Origin: Holophagales bacterium UBA5704
Lineage (GTDB): Bacteria > Acidobacteriota > Thermoanaerobaculia > Multivoradales > UBA5704
Length of the DNA stretch: 23,125 nucleotides
Reading direction: 5' to 3'
Assembly: GCA_002420005.1 (NCBI GenBank)
Contig: DIHE01000006.1
Coordinates: forward strand, 1-23,125
The notes beneath the pieces were generated by a model. It was not told the DNA's origin. It saw only the letters and a list, made by a program, of their open reading frames with translations, and ran no database searches. Below, in pieces: positions 9,909-17,100 of the stretch (positions are counted from its first letter, which is position 1; the number at the start of each line of letters is the position of its first letter). The translations under genes were made by a program, and so were the position numbers.

Positions 9909-10789
9909 AGAACGCCCCCGTCCGCCACCGCATCGAGCAGCTCGCCTACCTGGGTCTCAAGGGCTTTCTGCGCGCCCTGCCTCATCCCGGCGCGCGCGCC
10001 CTGGGCCGGGGGATCGGTCTGCTCGCCTGGGCGCTCGACGGGCGCCACCGCCGGGTGGCGGAGGGCAACATGGAGCTGGCCCTGCCGGAGATCGGTCCCG
10101 CGGAGCGCCGCCGGCTGGTGCGCGACTGCTTCCGCCACTTCGGCGCCGCCCTCTGTGACACCGTCTCCTCGACCCGTTTCGACGCCGAAGGGATCTGCCG
10201 GCACTTCACCCTGGAAGGCTGGGAGAACCTGGAGGCGGCGGATCGGCGCGGCCGGGGGACGTTCATCCTGAGCGCCCACGTCGGCTTTTGGGAGCTGGTG
10301 CCGCCGGTCGTCGCGCTCTACCGGGGCGCGATGAGCATCGTGGTGCGCCCGGCGGACAATCCGCACCTGGACCGCGAGCTGGTGGCCCTGCGCGAGCGTT
10401 TCGGCAACGAGGTGGTGCCGAAGCGGGGGGCCGCGAGGAAGATGCTGGAGCGGCTGCGCGCCGGAGGCCGGGTGGGCATCCTGATCGACCAGCGGGTACA
10501 GCCGAAGGAAGGCATCGAGGTCCCCTTCTTCGGCCGTCCGGCCCTGACCTCCCCGGTCCTCGCCCGCCTGTCGCTGCGCACCGGCGCCGCCGTCGTCCCG
10601 ATCGCCGCCTTCCCCGAGCCCGGAGGCCGCTACCGCCTGATCGCCCGCCCGCCGATCCTCCCCCCCGAAGGAGCCCCCGACGACGAGGCCCACGTCGCCG
10701 CCCTCACCCGCCGCTACCTGGAGGTGGCCGAAGAGGACATCCGGGAGCATCCGGCGCAGTGGCTGTGGATGCACCGGCGGTGGCGGTAG
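9905..10789 (+). CDS. LpxL/LpxM-family lipid A acyltransferase (HtrB-like)
   Basis: The product has 294 residues when started at the ATG overlapping the lpxK stop (ATGA). A longer in-frame upstream start inside lpxK adds 14 residues and is not credible. There is an N-terminal hydrophobic region, and the catalytic H-x4-E motif appears in SAHVGFWE (H125, E130). Downstream are the substrate-binding block VVRPADNPHLDRELVALRER (about 147-166), GGRVGILIDQR with its Asp-Gln pair (about 192-202), PFFGRPALTSPVLARLSLRTG and a C-terminal QWLWMHRRWR ending. This is the lysophospholipid/lipid A acyltransferase family, which adds secondary acyl chains to Kdo-lipid A. LpxL versus LpxM, or a related glycerolipid acyltransferase, cannot be separated by eye. 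Confidence 0.88.
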   Translation: MKNAPVRHRIEQLAYLGLKGFLRALPHPGARALGRGIGLLAWALDGRHRRVAEGNMELALPEIGPAERRRLVRDCFRHFGAALCDTVSSTRFDAEGICRHFTLEGWENLEAADRRGRGTFILSAHVGFWELVPPVVALYRGAMSIVVRPADNPHLDRELVALRERFGNEVVPKRGAARKMLERLRAGGRVGILIDQRVQPKEGIEVPFFGRPALTSPVLARLSLRTGAAVVPIAAFPEPGGRYRLIARPPILPPEGAPDDEAHVAALTRRYLEVAEEDIREHPAQWLWMHRRWR

Positions 10790-10800
10790 GGGGGAGGGAA

Positions 10801-10900
10801 AGGACGGCAAGGACTTCAAAGACGGCAGGGACCCGGGGCGGATGGCCACGCCCGGGGATCGAGGAGGCGTTATTGTCCTTGGAGACCTTGGCGTCCTTGG
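10801..10900. repeat. Long imperfect hairpin built from GTCCTTG-type repeats
   Basis: Directly after the acyltransferase stop the left arm carries AAGGACGGCAAGGAC (10800-10814) with a second degenerate copy. The right arm (10875-10900) carries GTCCTTGGAGACCTTGG and GTCCTTGG, which can pair with it imperfectly. Nested inside is a 9-bp stem, CCCGGGGCG (10832-10840) with CGCCCGGGG (10849-10857), with one G-G mismatch. Similar CTTGGCGTCCTTGG runs recur as short dispersed repeats in many high-GC genomes. It could slow or terminate transcription from either convergent gene, but there is no U-tract. Confidence 0.5.
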
Positions 10901-10929
10901 GGCTTCCCGGCCGCCGCCGTCACCAAGGG

Positions 10930-11242
10930 CTGCGCCATGCCGGAGGCGGTACCCGCCGGGAAGCGGAGGCTCACGCAGCCGCGCAGGACCACCCACGCCG
11001 CGGCGCAGCCGGCTCGCGCCGCGGCGCAGGTGGACTCTTCTGGCAAAAGTTGGCACGCGCCGTGGCGTGGAAGACTCGCGCCACGGCGTGGGGAATCTGT
11101 GCCCCGGCGGATGTGATGTACGCCGCGGCGTACATCGACCACGTTACGGCGTGGGTGGGGGATTCGGAGCAACGTCGACTTGCGCCACGGCGTGGGAGGA
11201 TTGCGCCGCGGCGCAGGGGACCTACGCCGAGCCCGGGGATCC
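10930..11242. repeat. Array of about fifteen 21-bp units with a palindromic CGCC(R)(Y)GGCG core
   Basis: Core decamers start at 10996, 11017, 11058, 11079, 11100, 11121, 11142, 11183, 11204 and 11225, so spacing is 21 bp, with two skipped positions (41 = 21+20) where degenerate units lie at about 11035 and 11160. Weaker units continue upstream at 10974, 10954 and 10933. Seven cores (10996, 11017, 11058, 11079, 11121, 11183, 11204) match CGCC(G/A)(C/T)GGCG exactly. The three bases outside the core vary but often stay self-complementary (GTA/TAC, CCA/TGG, TTG/CAG). There are no unique spacers. Function unknown: tandem protein-binding sites phased on one face of the helix, REP/BIME-like elements, or a decaying minisatellite are all possible. 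Confidence 0.85.
11115..11136. repeat. Perfect 22-bp palindrome inside the 21-bp array
   Basis: The unit with its core at 11121-11130 is flanked by GATGTA on the left and TACATC on the right, making an uninterrupted 22-bp inverted repeat with no loop. It is the longest perfect dyad in the array and extends beyond the 21-bp unit length. It could mark the highest-affinity site of a dimeric DNA-binding protein, or be chance extension of the repeat core. Confidence 0.8.
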
Positions 11243-12346
11243 TCCCGCCACCTCCAGCACAGGCTCCCCCAGAACCTCCATCCGGGGGATCACACCGAGT
11301 CCGGGGGCGGTGGAGGCGGACATCTTGCCGTTCTCGCGTTGCGGGGCTCCGGAGGCGGTGCTCACGGTCACGTAGCTGTTGAAGTCGGTGGCGGAGAAAC
11401 GCAGATTCTCGGGGGTCGAGTGGGCGAGGTGGGCGATGGCGGCGGTGGTGATGTCGCCGCCCCAGCTGTCCTCGATCGTCATGGCGATGCCGAGCGACAC
11501 GCAGAGGTCGCGGATCTGCCGCGCCTTGGTGAGGCCGCCGACCTTCGAGATCTTGAGGTTGATGACGTCCATCGCACCCTGGGCGTGCGCGTGGAGCAGA
11601 GCCTCGACCGAGTCGATCACCTCGTCGAGGACGAAGGGATGATCGGTGCGGCGGCGGATGGTCAGGCACTCGTCCAGGCTGAGGCACGGCTGCTCGATGT
11701 AGACATCGACGTCCTGCACCGCCCGCACCACCCGCGCGGCGTCGTGCATCAGCCAGCCGGTGTTGGCGTCGGCGACCAGCACGTCGCCGGGCTGGAGCTG
11801 CGCCCGCACCGCCCGGATGCGCGCGATGTCGTCCGCCACGTCGGCACCCACCTTGAGCTGGAACTTGCGGTAGCCCTCGGCCCGGTAGCCGGCGACCCGG
11901 GCGGCCATGGCGGCGGGGGCTTCCTGCGAGATGGCGCGGTAGAGATCGACCGCCGCGCCGTCCCGGCCGCCGAGGAGGGTGCAGACCGGCAGGCCGGCGG
12001 CCTTGCCGAGGAGGTCCCAGCAGGCCATGTCGAGCGCCGACTTGACGTACGGATGCCCCTTGAGCGCCGCGTCCATCTTCCGGTTGAGGCTCCCCAGGTC
12101 GCGCGGGTCGTGGCCGAGCAGGTGCGGGCCGAGCTCGGCGATGCCGGTGCGGGCGCCGGGACCGAAGGCCGGCAGATAGAAAGGCCCGAGCGGGCAGACC
12201 TCGCCCCAGCCGGTGATCCCCGCATCGGTCGCCACCTCGACGACCGTGCAGTCGAACACCGAGACGGACTTGCCGCCGGACCATTTGTAGCTCCCCTCAT
12301 GGAGCGGCAACGCGACGCGGTAGCCTCGGATGTGGGTGATCTGCAC
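11222..12346 (-). CDS. Enolase-superfamily dehydratase/racemase, cis-3-hydroxy-L-proline dehydratase-like
   Basis: The product has 374 residues. It belongs to the mandelate racemase/muconate lactonizing branch of the enolase superfamily. The N-terminal capping domain runs to about 125 (LHEGSYKWSGGKSVSVFD, WGEVCPLGPFYLPA, KGHPYVKSALDMACWDLLGK), followed by the TIM barrel. General-base Lys is K165 (FQLKVG), metal ligands are D193 (VADANTGW), E218 (YIEQP) and D241 (VLDE), and the opposing Lys is K265 (NLKISK). SWGGDI at about 294-299 is also conserved. From memory these blocks resemble enzymes assigned as cis-3-hydroxy-L-proline dehydratase; substrate is therefore only probable. GTG start, with GGAG in AAGGAGAAAGC just upstream. 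The last codons and stop fall in a degenerate 21-bp repeat unit. It lies 45 bp downstream of the sulfotransferase-like gene on the same strand. Confidence 0.85.
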   Translation of the reverse strand: MQITHIRGYRVALPLHEGSYKWSGGKSVSVFDCTVVEVATDAGITGWGEVCPLGPFYLPAFGPGARTGIAELGPHLLGHDPRDLGSLNRKMDAALKGHPYVKSALDMACWDLLGKAAGLPVCTLLGGRDGAAVDLYRAISQEAPAAMAARVAGYRAEGYRKFQLKVGADVADDIARIRAVRAQLQPGDVLVADANTGWLMHDAARVVRAVQDVDVYIEQPCLSLDECLTIRRRTDHPFVLDEVIDSVEALLHAHAQGAMDVINLKISKVGGLTKARQIRDLCVSLGIAMTIEDSWGGDITTAAIAHLAHSTPENLRFSATDFNSYVTVSTASGAPQRENGKMSASTAPGLGVIPRMEVLGEPVLEVAGGSPGSA

Positions 12347-12391
12347 GCTTTCTCCTTCCGTGAACCTTCAGTCTACAGGACGGCGCCGCCC

Positions 12392-14068
12392 TCACCCCAC
12401 ATACCCCAGCGTCTTCAGATGCTTGCGCCGCACCTCCCGCTCTTCCGGGGTGAGGTCGCCCGTCGCCGCACCATCGTCGCCATCGCCCCCGTCTCCTCCG
12501 CTTCCTCCCTGCGCCCGGGCGAAGTCGGCGGCGGTGCCGATCCAGGGTTGCTCCCAGTAGGCGAACCGCTCGCGCGGGGCGGCGCCTTCTCCGGGTTGGC
12601 CGCCGTCGATCTGGACGCACATCCGCACCGGGAGGAGCGCGTAGGCGCCGAGGGGGATCGTGGTCTCGCGCCAGGCGGGGCCGTCGAGGCCCACGGTGTC
12701 ATGCAGCAGCTCGACGTCCTTCTCCGTGCCGGCCGGGCGCAGGCGCAGGGTGAAGACGGGGGGGCGTGCGGCCCGGCCCGCGGCGCGCAGGCGTTGGCGG
12801 TCGATGCCGTAGCCGAGGCGCACCGCGCCGTCCCGAGGGAGCACCAGGTCGCGGCAGTCGTTCTCCTGCTTGAGGACCTGGCGCTTCGTGCCTTCGACCA
12901 TGGCGCGGGTGCGCGAGCCCTGGCGGGCGAAGCGGTAGGACTCGGCGTCGATGTGCCGGTAGCCGGGCGGCGGCGTGACGGGGGTGCGGACCTGCGGGGG
13001 CAGGCGGGCGAGCTGCGGGCAGAAGTCCGGGGCGACGCGGACGGCGCGCACCGGCTCGTAGCGCGGCGAGACCCACTCCCAGGCGAGGTCGCCGCCCGGC
13101 GTCAGCTCGAACACCCGGTTGCCGCGGGTCGAGGTGACCAGGCGGTTGCCGTTCGGCAGCGTCTGCAGGACGCCCCCGGTGGGGGAGAAGAAGCCGGCGG
13201 TGCGATAGCTCCACACCACCGAGCCGTCGCGCGGATCGATCTCCAGCAGCTCGCTCCGGCGGTCGGTCGCGAAGCTGCGCGGCCGGTTGTTGAAGAGCTG
13301 GATCATCCCCGGGCGCGGCAGGTCCGGGCCGTTCATCAAGGCCTCGTGCTGCATGGCGAGGCCCTCCCGGTGCGACCAGACGACGGCGCCGGTGGCGCGG
13401 TCGATCACGAAAACGGTGTTCAGGTTGCGCGCCGAGACGAGCAGGTGGCCGGGGCGGAAGCGGCGGTCTCCGGCCTTGAACCAGGGGTTCTCCGGCAGCT
13501 CCTGGACGGAGTTGACGTGGGTCAGGTCGTGCGGATGGTCCGGTTCGGCGGGGATCAGGGCGCCGAGGTGCTCGCCGGCGCGCCAGGCCCACACCACCCG
13601 GCCGGCCCGGTCCACCTCCAGCAGGGTGTCGGCGGGCTCCTTTTCGCGCAGGATCACCACCAGGGTGTTGCCGTTGGCGAGGCGGATCACGTCGTGGTGC
13701 GGGATGGCGCCCGGGGTGCGAAACTCCCAGGTCTTCCGCCCCTCCCAGTCGTACTCCACCACCTGGCGGCCGAGGCCGAGGCCGAGGATCGAGCCGTCCG
13801 GCAGCAGGCGCACCCGCGACTTCACCCGCGCCTCCGGCCAGCTGTGCACCGTGCGTCCATTCATGTCGAGGAGGACGGGGATGCGCGCCTCGTGGAGCGT
13901 GAGCGTGTACCCGGTCCACGCCAGCCGCGGACGGTAGACGGTGACCCACTCCGTGGCCGGCACGGAGGGGGGAGGTCCGGCCTCCTTGCGCCCGCAGCCG
14001 GCCCCGGCGATCAGCGCGAGCACCCCGCAGAGCGCCGGCAGGAGGTTCGGCAGCCGCTTCTTCTTCAT
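12392..14068 (-). CDS. Arylsulfotransferase (ASST)-like beta-propeller lipoprotein
   Basis: The product has 558 residues. An N-terminal signal with likely lipidated Cys at about 25 (ALIAGAGC) is followed by repeated propeller-blade motifs: VLLDMNGRTVHSWPE, LLPDGSILGLGLG, VEYDWEGRKTWEF, HHDVIRLANGNTLVV (H124/H125), LLEVDRAGRVVWAW, THVNSVQELPENPW (H184), VIDRATGAVVWSH, MQHEALMNGPDLPRPGMIQL (H241) and LEIDPRDGSVVWSY. This is the pattern of the aryl-sulfate sulfotransferase family, which in characterised members transfers sulfate between phenols in the periplasm via a catalytic His. Residues about 370-520 look like an added beta domain. The last residues, EEREVRRKHLKTLGYVG, match a C-terminal tail seen in many bacterial sulfatases. 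Substrate unknown; a non-enzymatic propeller is possible. Confidence 0.75.
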   Translation of the reverse strand: MKKKRLPNLLPALCGVLALIAGAGCGRKEAGPPPSVPATEWVTVYRPRLAWTGYTLTLHEARIPVLLDMNGRTVHSWPEARVKSRVRLLPDGSILGLGLGRQVVEYDWEGRKTWEFRTPGAIPHHDVIRLANGNTLVVILREKEPADTLLEVDRAGRVVWAWRAGEHLGALIPAEPDHPHDLTHVNSVQELPENPWFKAGDRRFRPGHLLVSARNLNTVFVIDRATGAVVWSHREGLAMQHEALMNGPDLPRPGMIQLFNNRPRSFATDRRSELLEIDPRDGSVVWSYRTAGFFSPTGGVLQTLPNGNRLVTSTRGNRVFELTPGGDLAWEWVSPRYEPVRAVRVAPDFCPQLARLPPQVRTPVTPPPGYRHIDAESYRFARQGSRTRAMVEGTKRQVLKQENDCRDLVLPRDGAVRLGYGIDRQRLRAAGRAARPPVFTLRLRPAGTEKDVELLHDTVGLDGPAWRETTIPLGAYALLPVRMCVQIDGGQPGEGAAPRERFAYWEQPWIGTAADFARAQGGSGGDGGDGDDGAATGDLTPEEREVRRKHLKTLGYVG

Positions 14069-14105
14069 CGAGTTTGTCCCTTTTGAGCGGCGACGCGCAC
14101 CAGAG

Positions 14106-14113
14106 TCTATAGA
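14106..14113. promoter_or_regulatory. Symmetric -10-like element between divergent genes
   Basis: TCTATAGA is a perfect 8-bp palindrome in the 96-bp gap between the divergent sulfotransferase-like gene and the metalloprotease gene. It reads TATAGA toward both genes, leaving 5' leaders of roughly 30-45 nt. On the plus strand a weak -35 (TTGAGC, 14083-14088) lies 19 nt upstream. Promoter assignment rests on A/T content and symmetry alone. Confidence 0.3.
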
Positions 14114-14124
14114 GGCTCATAGTC

Positions 14125-14141
14125 CCCGGCGTTTTGCCGGG
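14125..14141 (+). other. Short leader hairpin before the metalloprotease gene
   Basis: CCCGGC (14125-14130), loop GTTTT and GCCGGG (14136-14141) form a perfect 6-bp GC stem in the predicted 5' leader of the metalloprotease mRNA. It ends 9 nt before the Shine-Dalgarno AAGGAG (14151-14156), which itself is 8 nt before the ATG and unpaired. It may stabilise the mRNA end; no terminator-like U-tract follows. Confidence 0.35.
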
Positions 14142-14164
14142 ACGACGGAGAAGGAGACATTCTC

Positions 14165-17100
14165 ATGGAAGAGGAAACTGTGTCCACGTCTCGACGCCCG
14201 CGTATCCTTGCGCTGGCGGCCCTGCTCGGGATCGCGCTCGGTGGCGCGGCCTGGGCCCTGGAGCCCAAGGACTCCGGGAGCTACCTCGATCAGAAGGCGT
14301 TCTTCAAGCCGGAGCTGTACATCAGCAGCTCCCAGTACCCGATCGAGCAGGTCCTGGCGGCGCTGCCCAACCGGGCCGCCTGGCAGGCGTACCTGGAGGC
14401 CGAGGAGAGAGCCGCCGCGGAAACCGGGCGCGCGGTGCCGCTGGCGTTCATCGATCCCCGCTCCGGCGCGGCCACCAACCTGCTCGGCGCCTTCCCGCTC
14501 ATCCCCGGCCGCGGCGTGGGCAACCGGGTCCGCCTCGCCGACCTGTCGGTGCAGCTCGGCCGCGAGGTCAAGGCGGTGGACGGCAAGGCGGTCGGCGACG
14601 CCGTGCTCGCCTTCGTGCGCTCCAACCGCGCCCTGCTCGGGATCGACGACCGCCAGCTGGGCGCCGTCACCGCCGCCGCGGTGACCCCGGAGCTCTGGCA
14701 CGTCAGCATCCCGCAGACCTACGGTGGCGTGCCGGTGCGCTATGGCCGGGTCGCCGCGACGCTCAACAACGGCAATCTGGTCCTCGTCGGCACCGAGACG
14801 TGGGGCGACGTGCAGGGCCTGAGCACGGTGCCGAAGATCGAGGGCAAGGAGGCCCTGAAGCTCGGCTTCGCCGCGATCGGCGGCGCCTCGGCGATGGACA
14901 CCATCGTGCGCCGGCCGGCGCTGGAGATCGTGCCGGTCGCGCGCGGCGAGCAGAAGGGCGAGGCGTTCGCCGGCAAGATCGGCGGCGGCTATGGCCACCG
15001 CCTGGTGTGGAGCTTCAGCTTCCGGCGCGATCCCGATGAAGCCAACTGGGAGGTTCTCGTCGATGCCCACAGCGGCGAGGTGCTCGCCCTGCAGGACACC
15101 AACCACTATGCCACCCACCAGATCACGGGCGGTGTCTATCCCGTGACCAGCACCGAGATCTGCCCGACCCCCGGCACCTGCGGCACGATGCAGAGCGGCT
15201 GGCCGATGCCGTTCGCCGACACCGGGCTCGCCTCCCCGAACAATTTCACCAACAGCGCCGGTCTGTTCGATTGGACCAGCGGCACGACGACGACCACCTT
15301 GACCGGCCGGTACGTCGACATCGTCGACTCCTGCGGCGCGGTCAGCAACAGCTCGACGACCGGCTCGATCGGTCTCGGCGGCACCAACGGCCAGCACGAC
15401 TGCACGACCGGCGGCGGGGGCGCCGGCAACACCGCGGCGTCGCGCACCGCCTTCTATGAGGTCAACAAGCTCGCCGAGCAGGCGCGCGGCTGGCTGCCGA
15501 GCAACACCTGGCTGCAGGCCCGGCTGACCACCAACGTCAACCTGAACCAGACCTGCAACGCCTTCTGGGGCAGCGGCTCGATCAACTTCTACCGCTCCGG
15601 CGGCGGTTGCCGCAACACCGGCGAGATCGCCGGCGTGTTCGACCATGAGTGGGGCCACGGCATGGACGACAACGACAGCGTCGGCACCCTCTCCAGCTCC
15701 AGCGAGGCGTATGCCGACATCGCGGCGATCTACCGCCTGCAGGCCTCCTGCGTCGGCCATGGCTTCTTCTGGACCAGCAACAAGGGCTGCGGCCAGACGG
15801 CGGACGGCACCGGCTTCAACGCCAACGAGGCGTTGACCGGCGCGTCGTATTGCGCCACCGACTGCTCCGGCGTGCGCGACGCCGACTGGGTGAAGCACAA
15901 CCCGAGCACGCCGGCCACCGCGCTCGGCTTCGTCTGCGGCCAGTGCACCACCGGCACCGGCCCGTGCGGGCGCCAGGTCCACTGCTCCGCCGCGCCCACC
16001 CGCCAGGCGGCCTGGGACTTCGTCGCCCGCGACCTCCAGGGCGCGCCGTTCAACCTCGACAGCCAGACCGCGTTCATCGTCGCCAACCGGATCTTCTATC
16101 AGGGCAGCGGCAACATCGGGTCCTGGCATTCCTGCACCTGCGGCTCGGCCTCCAGCGGCTGCGGCTCGACCAACGGCTACATGCAGTGGCTGGCGGCCGA
16201 CGACGACAACGGCAACGTCAACGACGGGACGCCGCACATGACGGCCCTGTTCAACGCCTTCAACCGGCATGGCATCGCCTGCGCCACGCCGACCGCGGTC
16301 AACAGCGGCTGCAGCGGCGGGCCGACCGCGGCGCCGACGGTCACCGCGACGCCCGGCAACAACCAGGTCTCGCTGTCCTGGACCACGGTGGCGGGCGCGA
16401 CCCGCTACTGGGTCTTCCGCTCCGAGGGGCACGCCGGCTGCGACTTCGGCAAGACCAAGATCGCCGAGGTGACCGGCACCTCCTACGTCGACACCCAGGT
16501 GGCCAACGGCCGCGCCTACGCCTACAACGTGGTGGCCGCGGGCGCCTCCAACGCCTGTTCGGGCGCCGCCAGCGCCTGCTCGCTGGTGACGCCGGCCGCT
16601 TCGACCACGCCGGACTTCACCCTCTCCTGCGCGCCGTCGAGCCTGTCGATCGCGCAGGGCGGCAGCGGCACCAGCACCTGCACGGTGACCTCGCAGAACG
16701 GCTTCAACAGCGCGGTCAACCTCTCCTGCACCGGCCTGCCGAGCGGCGCGACGTGCTCGTTCGCCCCGGCCGCGGCGACCCCGCCGGCCAACGGCAGCAC
16801 CACCAGCACCCTCACCGTCAACGTCGCGGGCGCGGCGGCCACCGGCACCACGGCCTTCCAGGTCTCCGGCGTCAGCGGCGCGCTCTCGCACACCGCCGCG
16901 ATGTCGCTCACGGTGACCCTGGTGGGCGGCCCGGTGACGGTCTTCTTCGACGACTTCGAGACCGACCAGGGGTGGACCCGCAACGCGGGCGGCACGGACA
17001 CCGCGACGACCGGCTTCTGGGAGCGGGGTGACCCCGAAGCCACCACCTCCAGCGGCACCAAGCAGCTCGGCACCACGGTGAGCGGCGTCAACGACCTGGT

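Noticed and set aside
10870..11172. Small protein(s) with heptad repeats translated from the repeat array (for example VRRGVHH-type heptads)
   Set aside because: Because the unit is 21 bp, every frame gives a heptad repeat and few stops. No ribosome-binding site is seen, several frames and both strands look equally open, and decayed units disrupt the pattern.
10930..11242. CRISPR array
   Set aside because: The period is 21 bp with a palindromic core and no distinct spacer sequences; known CRISPR repeats are longer and are separated by unique spacers. No cas genes are nearby.
11180..14086. A 968-codon plus-strand open frame
   Set aside because: It lies antisense to the dehydratase and sulfotransferase-like genes, which have clear domain matches. 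Its composition (His/Arg/Asp/Val/Gly-rich, no motifs) is typical of a GC-rich shadow frame.
14125..14141. Terminator between divergent genes
   Set aside because: The only T-run is in the loop, and both flanking genes read away from it.
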